64,000 nt of DNA from Bradyrhizobium sp. AUGA SZCCT0158. GTDB taxonomy: Bacteria > Pseudomonadota > Alphaproteobacteria > Rhizobiales > Xanthobacteraceae. Positions within the stretch are counted from its first letter, which is position 1. Every line of letters begins with the position of its first letter. A program made the position numbers and the translations under genes. Below are positions 15,780 through 24,161 of the stretch, piece by piece. Where the stretch lies: assembly GCF_018130065.1 (NCBI RefSeq), contig NZ_JAFCME010000001.1, positions 186,001 to 250,000 of the forward strand, written 5' to 3'. The notes under the pieces were generated by a model. The model was not told the DNA's origin. It searched no databases and was given only the letters and a program-made list of their open reading frames with translations.

Positions 15780-16380
15780 GTAACAGGCTTCATAGGCGTA
15801 ACTCCGAAGAAGGCATTTCGCGAGCTGCGTCGCCCTACGCGCAAGCGCAACCTTGCGCGCCGCCTGCGACAAATCAACCCGACGGGCAAATCACTTCTGA
15901 TATACGGAAATCGTGTCAAGCCCTGAAATCAAAAATATTTCTGTTTACCAGTAACTAAAATCAGGAGCATACATCTGCCCATCCCGTCCCACTCAGAGGG
16001 CGTCGGCCGTCGTCACGGACGTTGGACGGGTTGCGGTGGACGCCGATGTTGCGGAGACGTAACGCGACAGAGGCGTACGGCGAAGACGCGTGGTCCTGGC
16101 GCCCGTTGCCGGCGTCAAGTTCCTGAGAGGCCAAAAGCTGATCAGGGGCGACGGAGTCAATCGAGAACTCGTCTCCGGGGAGAGCGCGTTATAAGCCGTA
16201 AAGCCATTGCGCAGGGAATGTCGGATGTTCTCCGCTGCCCTGTATGCTCGTGTGCAGCCTACTTAGCACAATCCGCACACGAGACCGCGGGTGCAGCGCG
16301 CATCCGGCATTCCCTGCGCCCTCTATTTGCAGAGGGCGGGAAGGTTCTGGCAAAGCTCGGGCACAATGCGTCGCGAGAAT
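15780..16380. repeat. Bradyrhizobium-type interspersed repeat with nested hairpins
   Basis: A non-coding stretch with no credible gene. Segments such as the CCCGACGGGCAAATCACTTC run near 15880, the GTGGTCCTGGCGCCCGTTGC run near 16091 and the hairpin block at 16209-16337 match, from memory, a repeat found in many intergenic copies in Bradyrhizobium genomes. The outer stem 16209-16227/16301-16319 pairs 19 bp with one G-T wobble, the inner stem 16247-16255/16275-16283 pairs 9 bp perfectly, and a third hairpin, GCCCTCT-N6-AGAGGGC, follows at 16318-16337. Boundaries are approximate. Whether it is transcribed is unknown. Confidence 0.6.
16318..16337. terminator. Short GC hairpin at end of the repeat
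   Basis: A perfect 7-bp stem with a 6-base loop (GCCCTCT...AGAGGGC), not followed by a T-run. It is part of the repeat element and could form in RNA; terminator function is only a possibility. Confidence 0.25.
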
Positions 16381-16422
16381 GCGAAGTTACGTTCTGAATG
16401 ATTGCGCATCTACAATCACCGC

Positions 16423-16484
16423 CGTCGTCCCGGGCTTGAGCTCAGATGCGCAATTGCGCATCTGAGCTCAAGGCCGGGACGACG
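16423..16484. repeat. 62-bp near-perfect palindrome
   Basis: Each 31-base arm pairs with the other with no loop and a single mismatch (16434 against 16473), centred between 16453 and 16454. The ends are CGTCGTCCCGG and its complement, a sequence typical of REP-like intergenic palindromes in alphaproteobacteria. An extra copy of the arm segment ATTGCGCATCT lies at 16401-16411. Confidence 0.8.
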
Positions 16485-16510
16485 TTAGGGATAGTCACGC
16501 CATCACCCCC

Positions 16511-16762
16511 TCACCGCTCCCTGCCCGCCTCATCCAAGGCCTGCATGATCGGCGAGAGCAGATATTGGATGACCCGCCGTTGGCCGGTCTTGATCTCGGC
16601 CTGCACCGAGAGCCCGGGGCCGAGCGCCTGCTTGCGGTCGCGGACGCGGTTGAGGACATGGGCCTCGACCTCGATCTCGGCGCCGTCGGGGACGATGATC
16701 ATCAGGGCCTGCGCCGGCTGCATGACACCGCCGATGGTGGTGACGGCGAGCTGCTGTACCGT
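16511..16762 (-). pseudogene. Decayed C-terminus of a HlyD-family membrane fusion protein
   Basis: The leftward frame reads 'VQQLAVTTIGGVMQPAQALM', then 'IVPDGAEIEVEAHVLN', and ends 'AEIKTGQRRVIQYLLSP...RER'. These are the two conserved C-terminal blocks of type I secretion adaptors (PrtE/HlyD). The N-terminal three-quarters are absent, and the stretch between the blocks is shortened, which suggests an internal deletion. The frame is open directly up to the TGA that ends the SorC-family regulator gene (16763-16765) and is in the same frame as it, so a recombination junction seems to lie exactly there. No partner ABC or outer-membrane secretion gene is nearby. Confidence 0.7.
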
Positions 16763-17716
16763 TCAGCCCATCCGCCGCTTGCCGATCAGCTTGAGCGCGC
16801 CGGCGGCGGCCTTCTCATCCGTCACCAGCACCTTGCCGATCCGCCCCTGCAGCGCCGCCGCGATGACCGGCACCTTGTTGGTGCCGCCCGCGATCAGCAT
16901 CACGGTCGGCGCCCGCGCCAGCTTCTCGATCGGCAATGCGATGGCGCGCGCATTGATACCGTGGTTGATCTGCCGGCCGGACTGCTCGAGATATTGGCCG
17001 AGCACGTCACCGACGGCGCCGGCGGCGCGCAGATCCTCGATGCCGACATCGGGCGGCAGCCCGTGCCGAACCAGGAGCGAACGCGGCGAGAGGTCGCCCA
17101 TGCTGAGCAGCGCAAGATCGATCCGCTCAACGCGGTCCAACACCTCCGCATAGACCTCCTGCGCCATGAAGGTGTCGCGCGAGCGGCGGCTGCTGGCATA
17201 GATCGGGGCCGCCAGATAGCTGCACTTGGCGTGCAGCCGGCGCGCCAACTCGCCTGCGATCTCGAAAGTATTGAGTTCGAGCCCGCGCGAGAGCCCGCCC
17301 ATCATCGAGACGATCCACAGATCCGGATACTCCGCAGGCGTCACATGGCGGATGGTTTCGCGCAAGGTCGCCCCCCAGCCGATGCCGATGGTGCGCGGCT
17401 TCTTCTCTTCCAGGAATTTCGACAAATAGGCTCCCGCGGCCATTCCGATCAGGCTTGCCACCAGTTCGGGATTTTCCGGACTCGGGATCACCACCGCGTC
17501 GTCGAGCCCGCATTGCTGCCGCAACTGATGTTCGAGTTCGGTGCAGCTTGCGAAGGCCGAGTTCAGCCGGATACTCACGATGCCGCTGTGCCGCGCCTCC
17601 GAGAGCATGCGGTTGACGCGCGCCCGCGTCAGTCCGAGCCGCTCGCCGATCTCGGCCTGGGTCAGGTTCTCCATGTAATAGAGCCACGCGACCCGCAGGA
17701 TGGTTTGGTCACTCAA
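16763..17716 (-). CDS. SorC/DeoR-type sugar-responsive transcriptional regulator
   Basis: A 317-residue regulator. The N-terminal helix-turn-helix 'NLTQAEIGERLGLTRARVNR' (residues 16-35) is followed by a sugar-isomerase-like effector domain with 'GIGWGATLRETI' and 'SMMGGLSRGLELNTFEIA'. The family senses phosphorylated sugars or polyols (EryD, SorC, DeoR-like CggR). Last gene of a leftward operon of seven genes. The start is a TTG at 17716 overlapping the phosphatase stop (TTGA). A paralogue lies at 27267-28244, so the locus has two related regulators, one in each divergent arm. Confidence 0.88.
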   Translation of the reverse strand: MSDQTILRVAWLYYMENLTQAEIGERLGLTRARVNRMLSEARHSGIVSIRLNSAFASCTELEHQLRQQCGLDDAVVIPSPENPELVASLIGMAAGAYLSKFLEEKKPRTIGIGWGATLRETIRHVTPAEYPDLWIVSMMGGLSRGLELNTFEIAGELARRLHAKCSYLAAPIYASSRRSRDTFMAQEVYAEVLDRVERIDLALLSMGDLSPRSLLVRHGLPPDVGIEDLRAAGAVGDVLGQYLEQSGRQINHGINARAIALPIEKLARAPTVMLIAGGTNKVPVIAAALQGRIGKVLVTDEKAAAGALKLIGKRRMG

Positions 17717-18519
17717 AGCGCAATCTCCTCGAGCAACCGCAAAAGCTCGTCATGAATGTGACCATTTGAAGCGATCTTTTGCAGATCGTCAAACTGCGAA
17801 GCCTCGCCCGCGATCGTGGTCACGCATCCACCTGCTGCGCGCACCAGCGGCATTGCCGCAGCGTGCGAGACGAGATCGGCCTTGATCGACACGAAGGCGT
17901 CGAGTTGGCCGGCCGCGATCCATGTCATCTCGAGCGCGCCCGAGACCACGATGCGGACGCCGCGAACTGCCGAGCCGAGCCGCTCGATGATGGCAGCGGC
18001 CGTCCGCACCTCGTCGGGTTGATAATGCGATGTCAGGATGACCGATACCACCGCATCGGAAAGCGACCGCGTGCTCGACACCCGCACGGGTTCATCGTTC
18101 ACGGTGGCAAGCGCGCCCTGCGCGTAGCGGGCGCAGACATCGGCCAGCGGCGATTGAACCAGGCCGACCAGCGCCTCACCTTCATCATGGTAGGCTGCGC
18201 TGACCGAATACCACGGCAGCCCGGAGGCGTAGTTCACGGTGCCGTCCAGCGGATCGACGATCCAGCGCGGTCCGCTTGTGTTGCCGCTAAAACCCCGCTC
18301 CTCCGACAGGATCGCCGCGCCTGGTGTCAGCGTCCTCAGTCCATCGATCACGATCCTTTCCGCGGCAAGGTCGGCGTCGGTGACGATGTCACGTAGTTCC
18401 TTGCGTGCGGTCGCAAGCGGTGCGCGCTGCATCGCGACCAGCGTCGCGGCCGCCTCCGCCACCACCGCCTCGGCGCCGCGCATCAGCGCCATCAGATCTG
18501 TCCTGGCGGATGTCGGCAT
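17713..18519 (-). CDS. Inositol-monophosphatase-family phosphatase
   Basis: A 268-residue member of the Mg-dependent sugar and polyol monophosphatase family. 'DIVTDADLAAER', the Glu pair in 'ILSEERG' and the signature 'WIVDPLDGTVNY' are intact metal-site motifs. The C-terminal 'WDxAAG' motif is altered: the segment reads 'ADLVSHAAAMPLVRAAGG', with Ser/His where the third metal-ligand Asp normally sits, which may change metal use or specificity. The ATG at 18519 overlaps the PhoD stop by one base (TGATG). In context it would release phosphate from a polyol phosphate produced by the diesterases. Confidence 0.85.
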   Translation of the reverse strand: MPTSARTDLMALMRGAEAVVAEAAATLVAMQRAPLATARKELRDIVTDADLAAERIVIDGLRTLTPGAAILSEERGFSGNTSGPRWIVDPLDGTVNYASGLPWYSVSAAYHDEGEALVGLVQSPLADVCARYAQGALATVNDEPVRVSSTRSLSDAVVSVILTSHYQPDEVRTAAAIIERLGSAVRGVRIVVSGALEMTWIAAGQLDAFVSIKADLVSHAAAMPLVRAAGGCVTTIAGEASQFDDLQKIASNGHIHDELLRLLEEIAL

Positions 18520-20060
18520 CAGGCCGCCTTCACGCCGGGCGCACCATCCTCGACCACGAAGGTCGCGAGCCGGCGCACACTGCTGTTCACATCCTTGACG
18601 TCGTCGAGCGCCTCGAAACCGACCGTGCAGGATCGCGCATCGAGCTCGACGGTCGCATAGCCACGCTTGTCGCCCCGCGCATAGGTCAGACCCGGATTGT
18701 CGGCGAGCGCCCTGGCCACACTGCTTCCGCTCGGCCCCTCGGAAGAGATCGAGGTGCCGACGAATTCGGTCGCGATGGTCGCTTCATGCGGCTGCGAATA
18801 ATCGCGCTTGAGGTCGGCTGCAAAGTAAGCGTGGCGATCGCCGCCGATGACGACCGGGTTGCGCAATTTGTGCGACACGATCGAATCGAGCAGCCGGCGG
18901 CGGGCATTGGGGTAGCCGTCCCAGCCGTCCATCCAGAAGCGGTTGCCGTCGTCCGCCTTGCGCTTGCTTTCGGCCATCAGAGTCTGCTGCGCTACGACGG
19001 TCCAGCGCCCGCGGCTGTCGCGCAACCGTGCGTCGAGCCACTGCTCCTGCGGCCGCCCGAGCATGGAGCGTTCCTCCTCGGTTCGCTCCGGACAGTCCGG
19101 CACCGTGGTCGGGCGCCCTCCCTTCACGCAGGCGGGCGCGGAGCGGTACTGCCGGTCGTCGAGCAGCATGACGTCCAGCATGTCGCCGAAACGATAATGC
19201 TCGTAGATGGTGGCATTCGGTCCAAGCGGGCGGGCGGATGGCGGCAACGGCATATGCTCGTAATAGGCCTGATAGGCAGCGGCGCGCATCTTCAGGAACT
19301 GCCCCGGATCGCGCGTCGTGTAGGAGCGGTCATTGGCGTAATCATCCGCCACCTCATGGTCGTCCCAGATCGACAGCCACGCAAACGCGGCGTGCGCCGC
19401 CTGCAGGTCGGCGTCGGATTTGTACAGCGCGTAGCGATTGCGAAACTCGGCAAGCGTGGTTGGAATCCCGACGCCGTGCTGACGGACGTGACGCGAGCCC
19501 CAGGACTTTTCGTAGATGTAATCGCCGAGATGCACGACCAGATCGAGATCGCGCGCCGCCATGTCGCGATACGCGGCGAAATAGCCCTGCTCATATTGCT
19601 GGCAGGAGGCAAAGGCGAAGCGAAAGCGGCTGTTGCCGACGGCCGGCGCGGTGCGGGTACGCCCGACCGGGCTCACCGCCGCACCGGCGCGAAACCGGTA
19701 CCAGTAGACGCGGCCCGGCCGCAGGCCTGTTGCCTCGGCATGCACCGAATGCGCGAGCTCCGCGGTCGCCTGCACGACGCCCTTCGCGGCGACGCGCGCA
19801 AATCCTTCATCCTCCGCGACCTGCCACTCGACGTCGACCGGCGCAGGCGGCATGCCGCCCTCTTCGAGCGGTCGGGGCGCAAGCCGTGTCCACAGAATGA
19901 TGCGGTCCTCGCGCGGGCAGCCGGAGGCTACGCCGAGCGTGTATGGGTCCGCGTTGAACGCCACCGGCGCACCGCGCACGATCCCGAATGGCGCGGCCAT
20001 CGCGGCACTGGCCAATGAGCCTGCCAGGAATCGCCGGCGCGGGATCGTGATGCCGCTCAT
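18519..20060 (-). CDS. phoD: PhoD-family alkaline phosphatase/phosphodiesterase, Tat-exported
   Basis: A 513-residue PhoD protein with a twin-arginine leader 'IPRRRFLAGSLASAAMAAPF', so it is predicted to fold in the cytoplasm and be exported to the periplasm. 'FASCQQYEQGYFAAYRDMA', 'LVVHLGDYIYE', 'WDDHEVADDYAND' and 'VVIGGDRHAY' carry the Asp, Asn and His metal ligands of the PhoD metallophosphoesterase. PhoD enzymes hydrolyse phosphodiesters, including teichoic-acid-like polymers, as well as monoesters. The ATG at 20060 overlaps the glycerophosphodiesterase stop (ATGA). Confidence 0.9.
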   Translation of the reverse strand: MSGITIPRRRFLAGSLASAAMAAPFGIVRGAPVAFNADPYTLGVASGCPREDRIILWTRLAPRPLEEGGMPPAPVDVEWQVAEDEGFARVAAKGVVQATAELAHSVHAEATGLRPGRVYWYRFRAGAAVSPVGRTRTAPAVGNSRFRFAFASCQQYEQGYFAAYRDMAARDLDLVVHLGDYIYEKSWGSRHVRQHGVGIPTTLAEFRNRYALYKSDADLQAAHAAFAWLSIWDDHEVADDYANDRSYTTRDPGQFLKMRAAAYQAYYEHMPLPPSARPLGPNATIYEHYRFGDMLDVMLLDDRQYRSAPACVKGGRPTTVPDCPERTEEERSMLGRPQEQWLDARLRDSRGRWTVVAQQTLMAESKRKADDGNRFWMDGWDGYPNARRRLLDSIVSHKLRNPVVIGGDRHAYFAADLKRDYSQPHEATIATEFVGTSISSEGPSGSSVARALADNPGLTYARGDKRGYATVELDARSCTVGFEALDDVKDVNSSVRRLATFVVEDGAPGVKAA

Positions 20061-20818
20061 GACGGCACAGATGCCGACGTCAGTTCGCGCCTGATCTTCA
20101 CGGCGAGATCGGGCCGGTCGGTGGTGATCTGCCGCACCGGCTGGGCGAGCCAGTGGGCGATATCCTGCGGCTCGTTCGTCACCCAGGCACCGAGCCGTTC
20201 GCGACCGAAGACTTTCAGTGCCAGCGGCAGTGTCAGCGTCAGCAGCGACTTCTCGACCGCAACGATGCAATCGGGTATCGCGGCGAGACGGTCGAACGCC
20301 GGCGAGATGCCGCCCATCATTTCCGCCGACCTGCGGTCCAGCGAGGCCAGCACCCGCGCCTGCGGCGACAGCCTCCGCAACGTCGCGAGCACGTCAGGGA
20401 CAAAGCAGGTGAGCACCGCGCGCCGCTCCAGCCCGCGCCGCTTGACCGCCTCGATGAGGCGCCCTTCGATTCCCGGATAGGGATTGCCGAAGGCGTCGGT
20501 CTTGATTTCGATGTGAAGCTCGAGCGGTAAATCGCTGTACACGTCGAGCACGGCATCGAGCGTTGGGATGCATTCATCGCCGGCCTCGCGCAGACGGATG
20601 GCGGTCAATTGTTTCAGCGTCCGAACGCCGACCGGACCGGTGTCGTGCGCGGTGCGATCGAGCAGCGGATCGTGGATGACGACCAGCGAACCATCGACGC
20701 TCTGATGAATATCGAACTCGACCGCGTCAACGCCTAGTCCGCGCAGATTGCGAAAGCCGAGCAGGCTGTTCTCCGGCCAAAGGTCGCGGGCGCCGCGGTG
20801 TCCGGCGATAAAAACCAT
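20057..20818 (-). CDS. Cytoplasmic glycerophosphodiester phosphodiesterase
   Basis: A 253-residue GDPD TIM barrel similar to UgpQ. 'GHRGARDLWPENSL' carries the catalytic His-Arg and the metal Glu, 'EFDIHQSVDGSLVVIHDPLL' holds the Glu, Asp and second His, and 'LHIEIKTD' holds a further Glu. There is no signal peptide, so the substrate is hydrolysed after import, giving glycerol 3-phosphate and an alcohol. The start ATG at 20818 has AGGGGA upstream and lies 10 bp after the permease stop; an in-frame start at 20845 overlaps it and is less likely. Confidence 0.9.
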   Translation of the reverse strand: MVFIAGHRGARDLWPENSLLGFRNLRGLGVDAVEFDIHQSVDGSLVVIHDPLLDRTAHDTGPVGVRTLKQLTAIRLREAGDECIPTLDAVLDVYSDLPLELHIEIKTDAFGNPYPGIEGRLIEAVKRRGLERRAVLTCFVPDVLATLRRLSPQARVLASLDRRSAEMMGGISPAFDRLAAIPDCIVAVEKSLLTLTLPLALKVFGRERLGAWVTNEPQDIAHWLAQPVRQITTDRPDLAVKIRRELTSASVPS

Positions 20819-20828
20819 GATGGGTCCC

Positions 20829-21749
20829 CTATTTACTGCTGTCAACGAGCCCTTTGAGGAACCAGCGCTGCAACAGCAAGATCACCAGCGTCGGCGGCAG
20901 CATCGCGAGCAGTGCGCCGCTCATGGCGATGTTCCAGGCCGGCTCGCTGTCGGCGCGCGGGATCAGATTCTTCAGCGCGATCACGGCGGTCGCCATGTCC
21001 TTGTCGGTGGTGAACAGCAGCGGCCACAGATACTGGTTCCAGCCGAACAGGAACAGGATGATCGCGAGCGCGACGATGTTCGAGACCGACAGCGGCAACA
21101 GGATGCTCCAGAAGAACCGCAGCGGCGACGCGCCATCGAGCCTTGCCGCCTCACACAACTCATCCGGCACGGTGAGGAAGAACTGTCGGAACAGGAAGGT
21201 CGCAGTGGCGGACGCAATCAGCGGCAGGATCAACCCCGGATAGGTGTTGACCATGTTCCATTCCAGCGCGATCGTCACGTCGTGGCCGCTGATCCACTTC
21301 CAGAGATCGACAACATGCAGCATATCGGCGAGCCACTGCAGGGGCAGCGCGGCGTTCGCCACCGCCTCGAACGTCGGCACGATCCGCACCTCGATCGGCA
21401 GCATCAGCGACATGAAGATCAACCAGAACGCCAGCATGCGGTAACGGAAGCGGAAATAGGTGATGGCGAAGGCGGAGAGCAACGATACCACGATCTTTCC
21501 GGCAGTGATTCCGAGCGCCACCACAATGGAATTGAGAAAGCTGCGGCTGAAGTCGGCCTTGACCCAGGCCGTCTGCAGATTGGCAAGAAACTGGTCGCCC
21601 GGCAGCCACGGCAGCGGCACCTTCTGCACCTCGGCGATCGTCAGCGAGCCCGCGACGAACGCGAAGTAGAGCGGCACGCACACCAACATCGCGCCGGCGA
21701 TCAGGATCGCGTGGCAGATCATATCGAGGATGGGTGCGCGCTCCACCAT
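20829..21749 (-). CDS. ABC transporter inner-membrane permease, UgpE/MalG type
   Basis: A 306-residue permease with about six membrane segments and the conserved ATPase-contact loop 'EAARLDGASPLRFF'. The family partner of a MalF/UgpA-type permease in carbohydrate importers (CUT1 class). It starts 4 bp after the stop of the UgpA-like gene. Co-location with a glycerophosphodiesterase points to glycerol-3-phosphate, glycerophosphodiesters or a related polyol phosphate as cargo. Confidence 0.9.
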   Translation of the reverse strand: MVERAPILDMICHAILIAGAMLVCVPLYFAFVAGSLTIAEVQKVPLPWLPGDQFLANLQTAWVKADFSRSFLNSIVVALGITAGKIVVSLLSAFAITYFRFRYRMLAFWLIFMSLMLPIEVRIVPTFEAVANAALPLQWLADMLHVVDLWKWISGHDVTIALEWNMVNTYPGLILPLIASATATFLFRQFFLTVPDELCEAARLDGASPLRFFWSILLPLSVSNIVALAIILFLFGWNQYLWPLLFTTDKDMATAVIALKNLIPRADSEPAWNIAMSGALLAMLPPTLVILLLQRWFLKGLVDSSK

Positions 21750-21753
21750 GCGG

Positions 21754-22827
21754 TCAGACCCCGTAATTGACCTTGTGGTCGAAATAGCGGAATTGCAGCA
21801 GCGTGCAAATCAGCGCGAAGGTCATCAACAGCACCGACTGCGCCGCCGAGGAGCCGAGGTCGAGGTTGATGAAACCATCGACGAAGACCTTGTAGACCAG
21901 GATGTTGGTCGCGCCGGCCGGCCCGCCATGGGTGACGGCATCGATGATCGCGAAGGTTTCGAAGAAGCCGTAGATAAAATTCATCACGGCGAGAAAGAAG
22001 ATGGTCGGCCCGAGCATCGGCAGCGCGATGAGAAAGAACCGCCGGATCGGCCCGGCACCGTCGACGGCGGCGGCTTCCATCAGCGAGACCGGCACCGCCA
22101 ACAGGCCGACCACCAGGAAGATGTAGTCGTAGCAGATGTGCTTCCATGACGCCGCCATGATCACGAGCCACAGCGCGTCGTTCGGGTTGCGATTGGGATC
22201 CCAGGAGATCCCGAGCGCGTGCAACATGTGTGCGAGCGGCCCAACGACCGGATTGAAAAGGAACGCCCACAGGATGCCGGCGATCGCGGGCGCGATCGCA
22301 TAGGGCAGCAGGATGAGGGTCCGGTAGACCGATCGCGCGCGCACCACCCGGTCGGTGGCGAATGCCAGCACGACGGCAATCGCCAGCGTAATGACGTTCT
22401 GCGCCACCGTGAACCAGACCGTCGTCACGAGCGATTGGCGATACTCGCCGTTCGCAAACAGCGCCTTGAAGTTGTCGAACCAAACGAAATGGACGGTGGT
22501 GCCGAACGGATCGCTCAACAATACGGACTGCGTGAGCGCCCGCAGCGACGGGATGAAGAAGAAGAACACCAGGATCAACACCTGCGGCAGCAGCAATAGC
22601 GTCGGCAGGCCGACGCCGCGGCCGAAATTCGCTCGCTTCAGTCCGGGCTCCCGATCAGGCTGGCCACGCTTGGGCGTCCACGCCTTACTGGCCCGTTCCG
22701 TCACAGCCCTACGCCCGGCGGCAGTTTCGCCGGGCGACTTGTGCTGCGATCTGGCCAGGCCGGAAGGCGAGTCTGCCGGCGCCTCCGGCCAGATCGACGA
22801 AGGTGCGATCGGCGCGCTTGCCTTCAT
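21754..22827 (-). CDS. ABC transporter inner-membrane permease, UgpA/MalF type
   Basis: A 357-residue CUT1-class permease with the contact loop 'EAAAVDGAGPIRRFF'. Membrane segments start near residue 75 ('LPTLLLLPQVLILVFFFFIP'). The ATG at 22827 overlaps the binding-protein stop (ATGA) and gives a cytoplasmic, charged N-terminal extension of about 70 residues, which is long for the family; a GTG at 22704 would give a more usual length. Confidence 0.88.
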   Translation of the reverse strand: MKASAPIAPSSIWPEAPADSPSGLARSQHKSPGETAAGRRAVTERASKAWTPKRGQPDREPGLKRANFGRGVGLPTLLLLPQVLILVFFFFIPSLRALTQSVLLSDPFGTTVHFVWFDNFKALFANGEYRQSLVTTVWFTVAQNVITLAIAVVLAFATDRVVRARSVYRTLILLPYAIAPAIAGILWAFLFNPVVGPLAHMLHALGISWDPNRNPNDALWLVIMAASWKHICYDYIFLVVGLLAVPVSLMEAAAVDGAGPIRRFFLIALPMLGPTIFFLAVMNFIYGFFETFAIIDAVTHGGPAGATNILVYKVFVDGFINLDLGSSAAQSVLLMTFALICTLLQFRYFDHKVNYGV

Positions 22828-24161
22828 TTCGCCTCGGGGGACCACTCGGTGCCTTTTCCGGCGTTGAGCTTCTCGAACTGGCGCAGGATCTCATTGCCGC
22901 GCTTGACGGCATCATCCATCGCCTGTTGCGGCTGCTTCTGGCCGGTGAACACCGCTTCCACCTCGCTGCGCTGCGCCAGCATTGTCTGCACGAAATTGCC
23001 AAAGCGGAAGCCGCGCGAATTGTCATTGGGCGTGCCGCGCGAGAGTTGCAGCACCGCAATCTCGCGTGTCGGATGGTCCTTGTAATAGCCGCGCTCGCGC
23101 GCCATCGCATAGGCTTTGTTGGTCGCCGGGACATATCCGGTCACGCCATGCCACCACACCTGCGTCTCCGCCTGGGCAACGAAATCGAGGAAGGCGGCGA
23201 CCGCGTCGTAGCGTTCCGGCGTGTGGCCCTTCATCACCCAGATCGCGCCGCCGCCAATGGTGCTGTTGAGCGGAGGATTGATATCGCTCTCGTGCGGCAG
23301 GAAGGTGGCGCTCCAGTTGATCTTGGCGTTGCGTTCGATATTGCCGTGCGACGCGGTCGAGTTGACAAAGGTCGAGCAGCGTCCGGAGGTGAACAACTGT
23401 TCGGGGCTAAAGCCCTGACCGGCGATCTGCATGACGCCATCATCGAGCCATTTTTTCAGGCGCGCGACTTGCGAGACCACCTTGGTCTTGTTGTAGACGA
23501 ATTCGGTGCCAAGTCCGTCGAAGCCGTTGGCGAGCGTACCGTAGGGCTGGTTGTTGATGGCGCTGTAGTTTTCCAGCAGGCTCCAGAAGAAGTCGCCCGG
23601 CAGCACCGTGCCACATTCACTGACGCCCTTGGCCTTGATGGCGTAGAGTTGTTTCTCCAACTCCTGCCAGGTTGCGGCCGGCTTGTCGAAGCCGGCTTTC
23701 TGGAAGTGGTCCTTGTTGTACCAGAAGATCGGCGTCGAGGAGTTGAAGGGCATCGCCGACATCCGCCCCTTGTAGCTCCAGAAGCTCGCCACCGGCTTGA
23801 CGAAGTCGGAGAAGTCGACCTTGTAGCCCTTCTGGTCCAGAAGTTCCTGCACCGGCACCACGGCGCCCGACAGCAGCATGGTCATGTAGCCGCGTTCGGC
23901 GATCTGCACCATTTCCGGCGGCCGCTTGGCACGATAGGCCGCGATCACTCCATTGGTCACTTCGTCGTAATTGCCCTTGGCGACCGCCACGACGGTGTAT
24001 TTATCCTGCGATGCGTTGAACTTCTCGACCAGCTCGTTGAGCCGTTCGCCCAGTACGCCGCTCATGGCGTGCCACCATTGCACCTCGACACGCGCCGCCT
24101 GAGCGGGCGCGGCCAACGCCAAAACCCCGAACAATGCCGCAATGAATGCCATCTTCTTCAC
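22824..24161 (-). CDS. UgpB-like periplasmic sugar/glycerol-phosphate-binding protein
   Basis: A 445-residue extracytoplasmic receptor. The GTG at 24161 has GGAGG 6-7 bp upstream and gives the signal peptide 'KKMAFIAALFGVLALAAPAQ'. 'VQWWHAMSGVLGERLNELVEKF' and 'PFNSSTPIFWYNKDHF' are typical UgpB blocks; UgpB binds sn-glycerol 3-phosphate and glycerophosphodiesters. First gene of the seven-gene leftward operon. No ATP-binding subunit (UgpC/MsmK) is encoded anywhere in the operon, so a shared CUT1 ATPase must energise it. Confidence 0.9.
   Translation of the reverse strand: MKKMAFIAALFGVLALAAPAQAARVEVQWWHAMSGVLGERLNELVEKFNASQDKYTVVAVAKGNYDEVTNGVIAAYRAKRPPEMVQIAERGYMTMLLSGAVVPVQELLDQKGYKVDFSDFVKPVASFWSYKGRMSAMPFNSSTPIFWYNKDHFQKAGFDKPAATWQELEKQLYAIKAKGVSECGTVLPGDFFWSLLENYSAINNQPYGTLANGFDGLGTEFVYNKTKVVSQVARLKKWLDDGVMQIAGQGFSPEQLFTSGRCSTFVNSTASHGNIERNAKINWSATFLPHESDINPPLNSTIGGGAIWVMKGHTPERYDAVAAFLDFVAQAETQVWWHGVTGYVPATNKAYAMARERGYYKDHPTREIAVLQLSRGTPNDNSRGFRFGNFVQTMLAQRSEVEAVFTGQKQPQQAMDDAVKRGNEILRQFEKLNAGKGTEWSPEAK

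Noticed and set aside
15059..15958. A plus-strand frame overlapping the MDR reductase and running into the repeat
   Set aside because: Arg-rich, no motifs, out of frame with the clear reductase.
15780..16510. An insertion sequence or transposase gene in the repeat-rich gap
   Set aside because: No transposase-like frame, no terminal inverted repeats flanking a gene and no target duplication could be seen.
18405..20018. A plus-strand open frame of over 530 codons opposite PhoD
   Set aside because: Arg/Ala-rich composition, no family motifs, fully inside the clear PhoD gene on the other strand.
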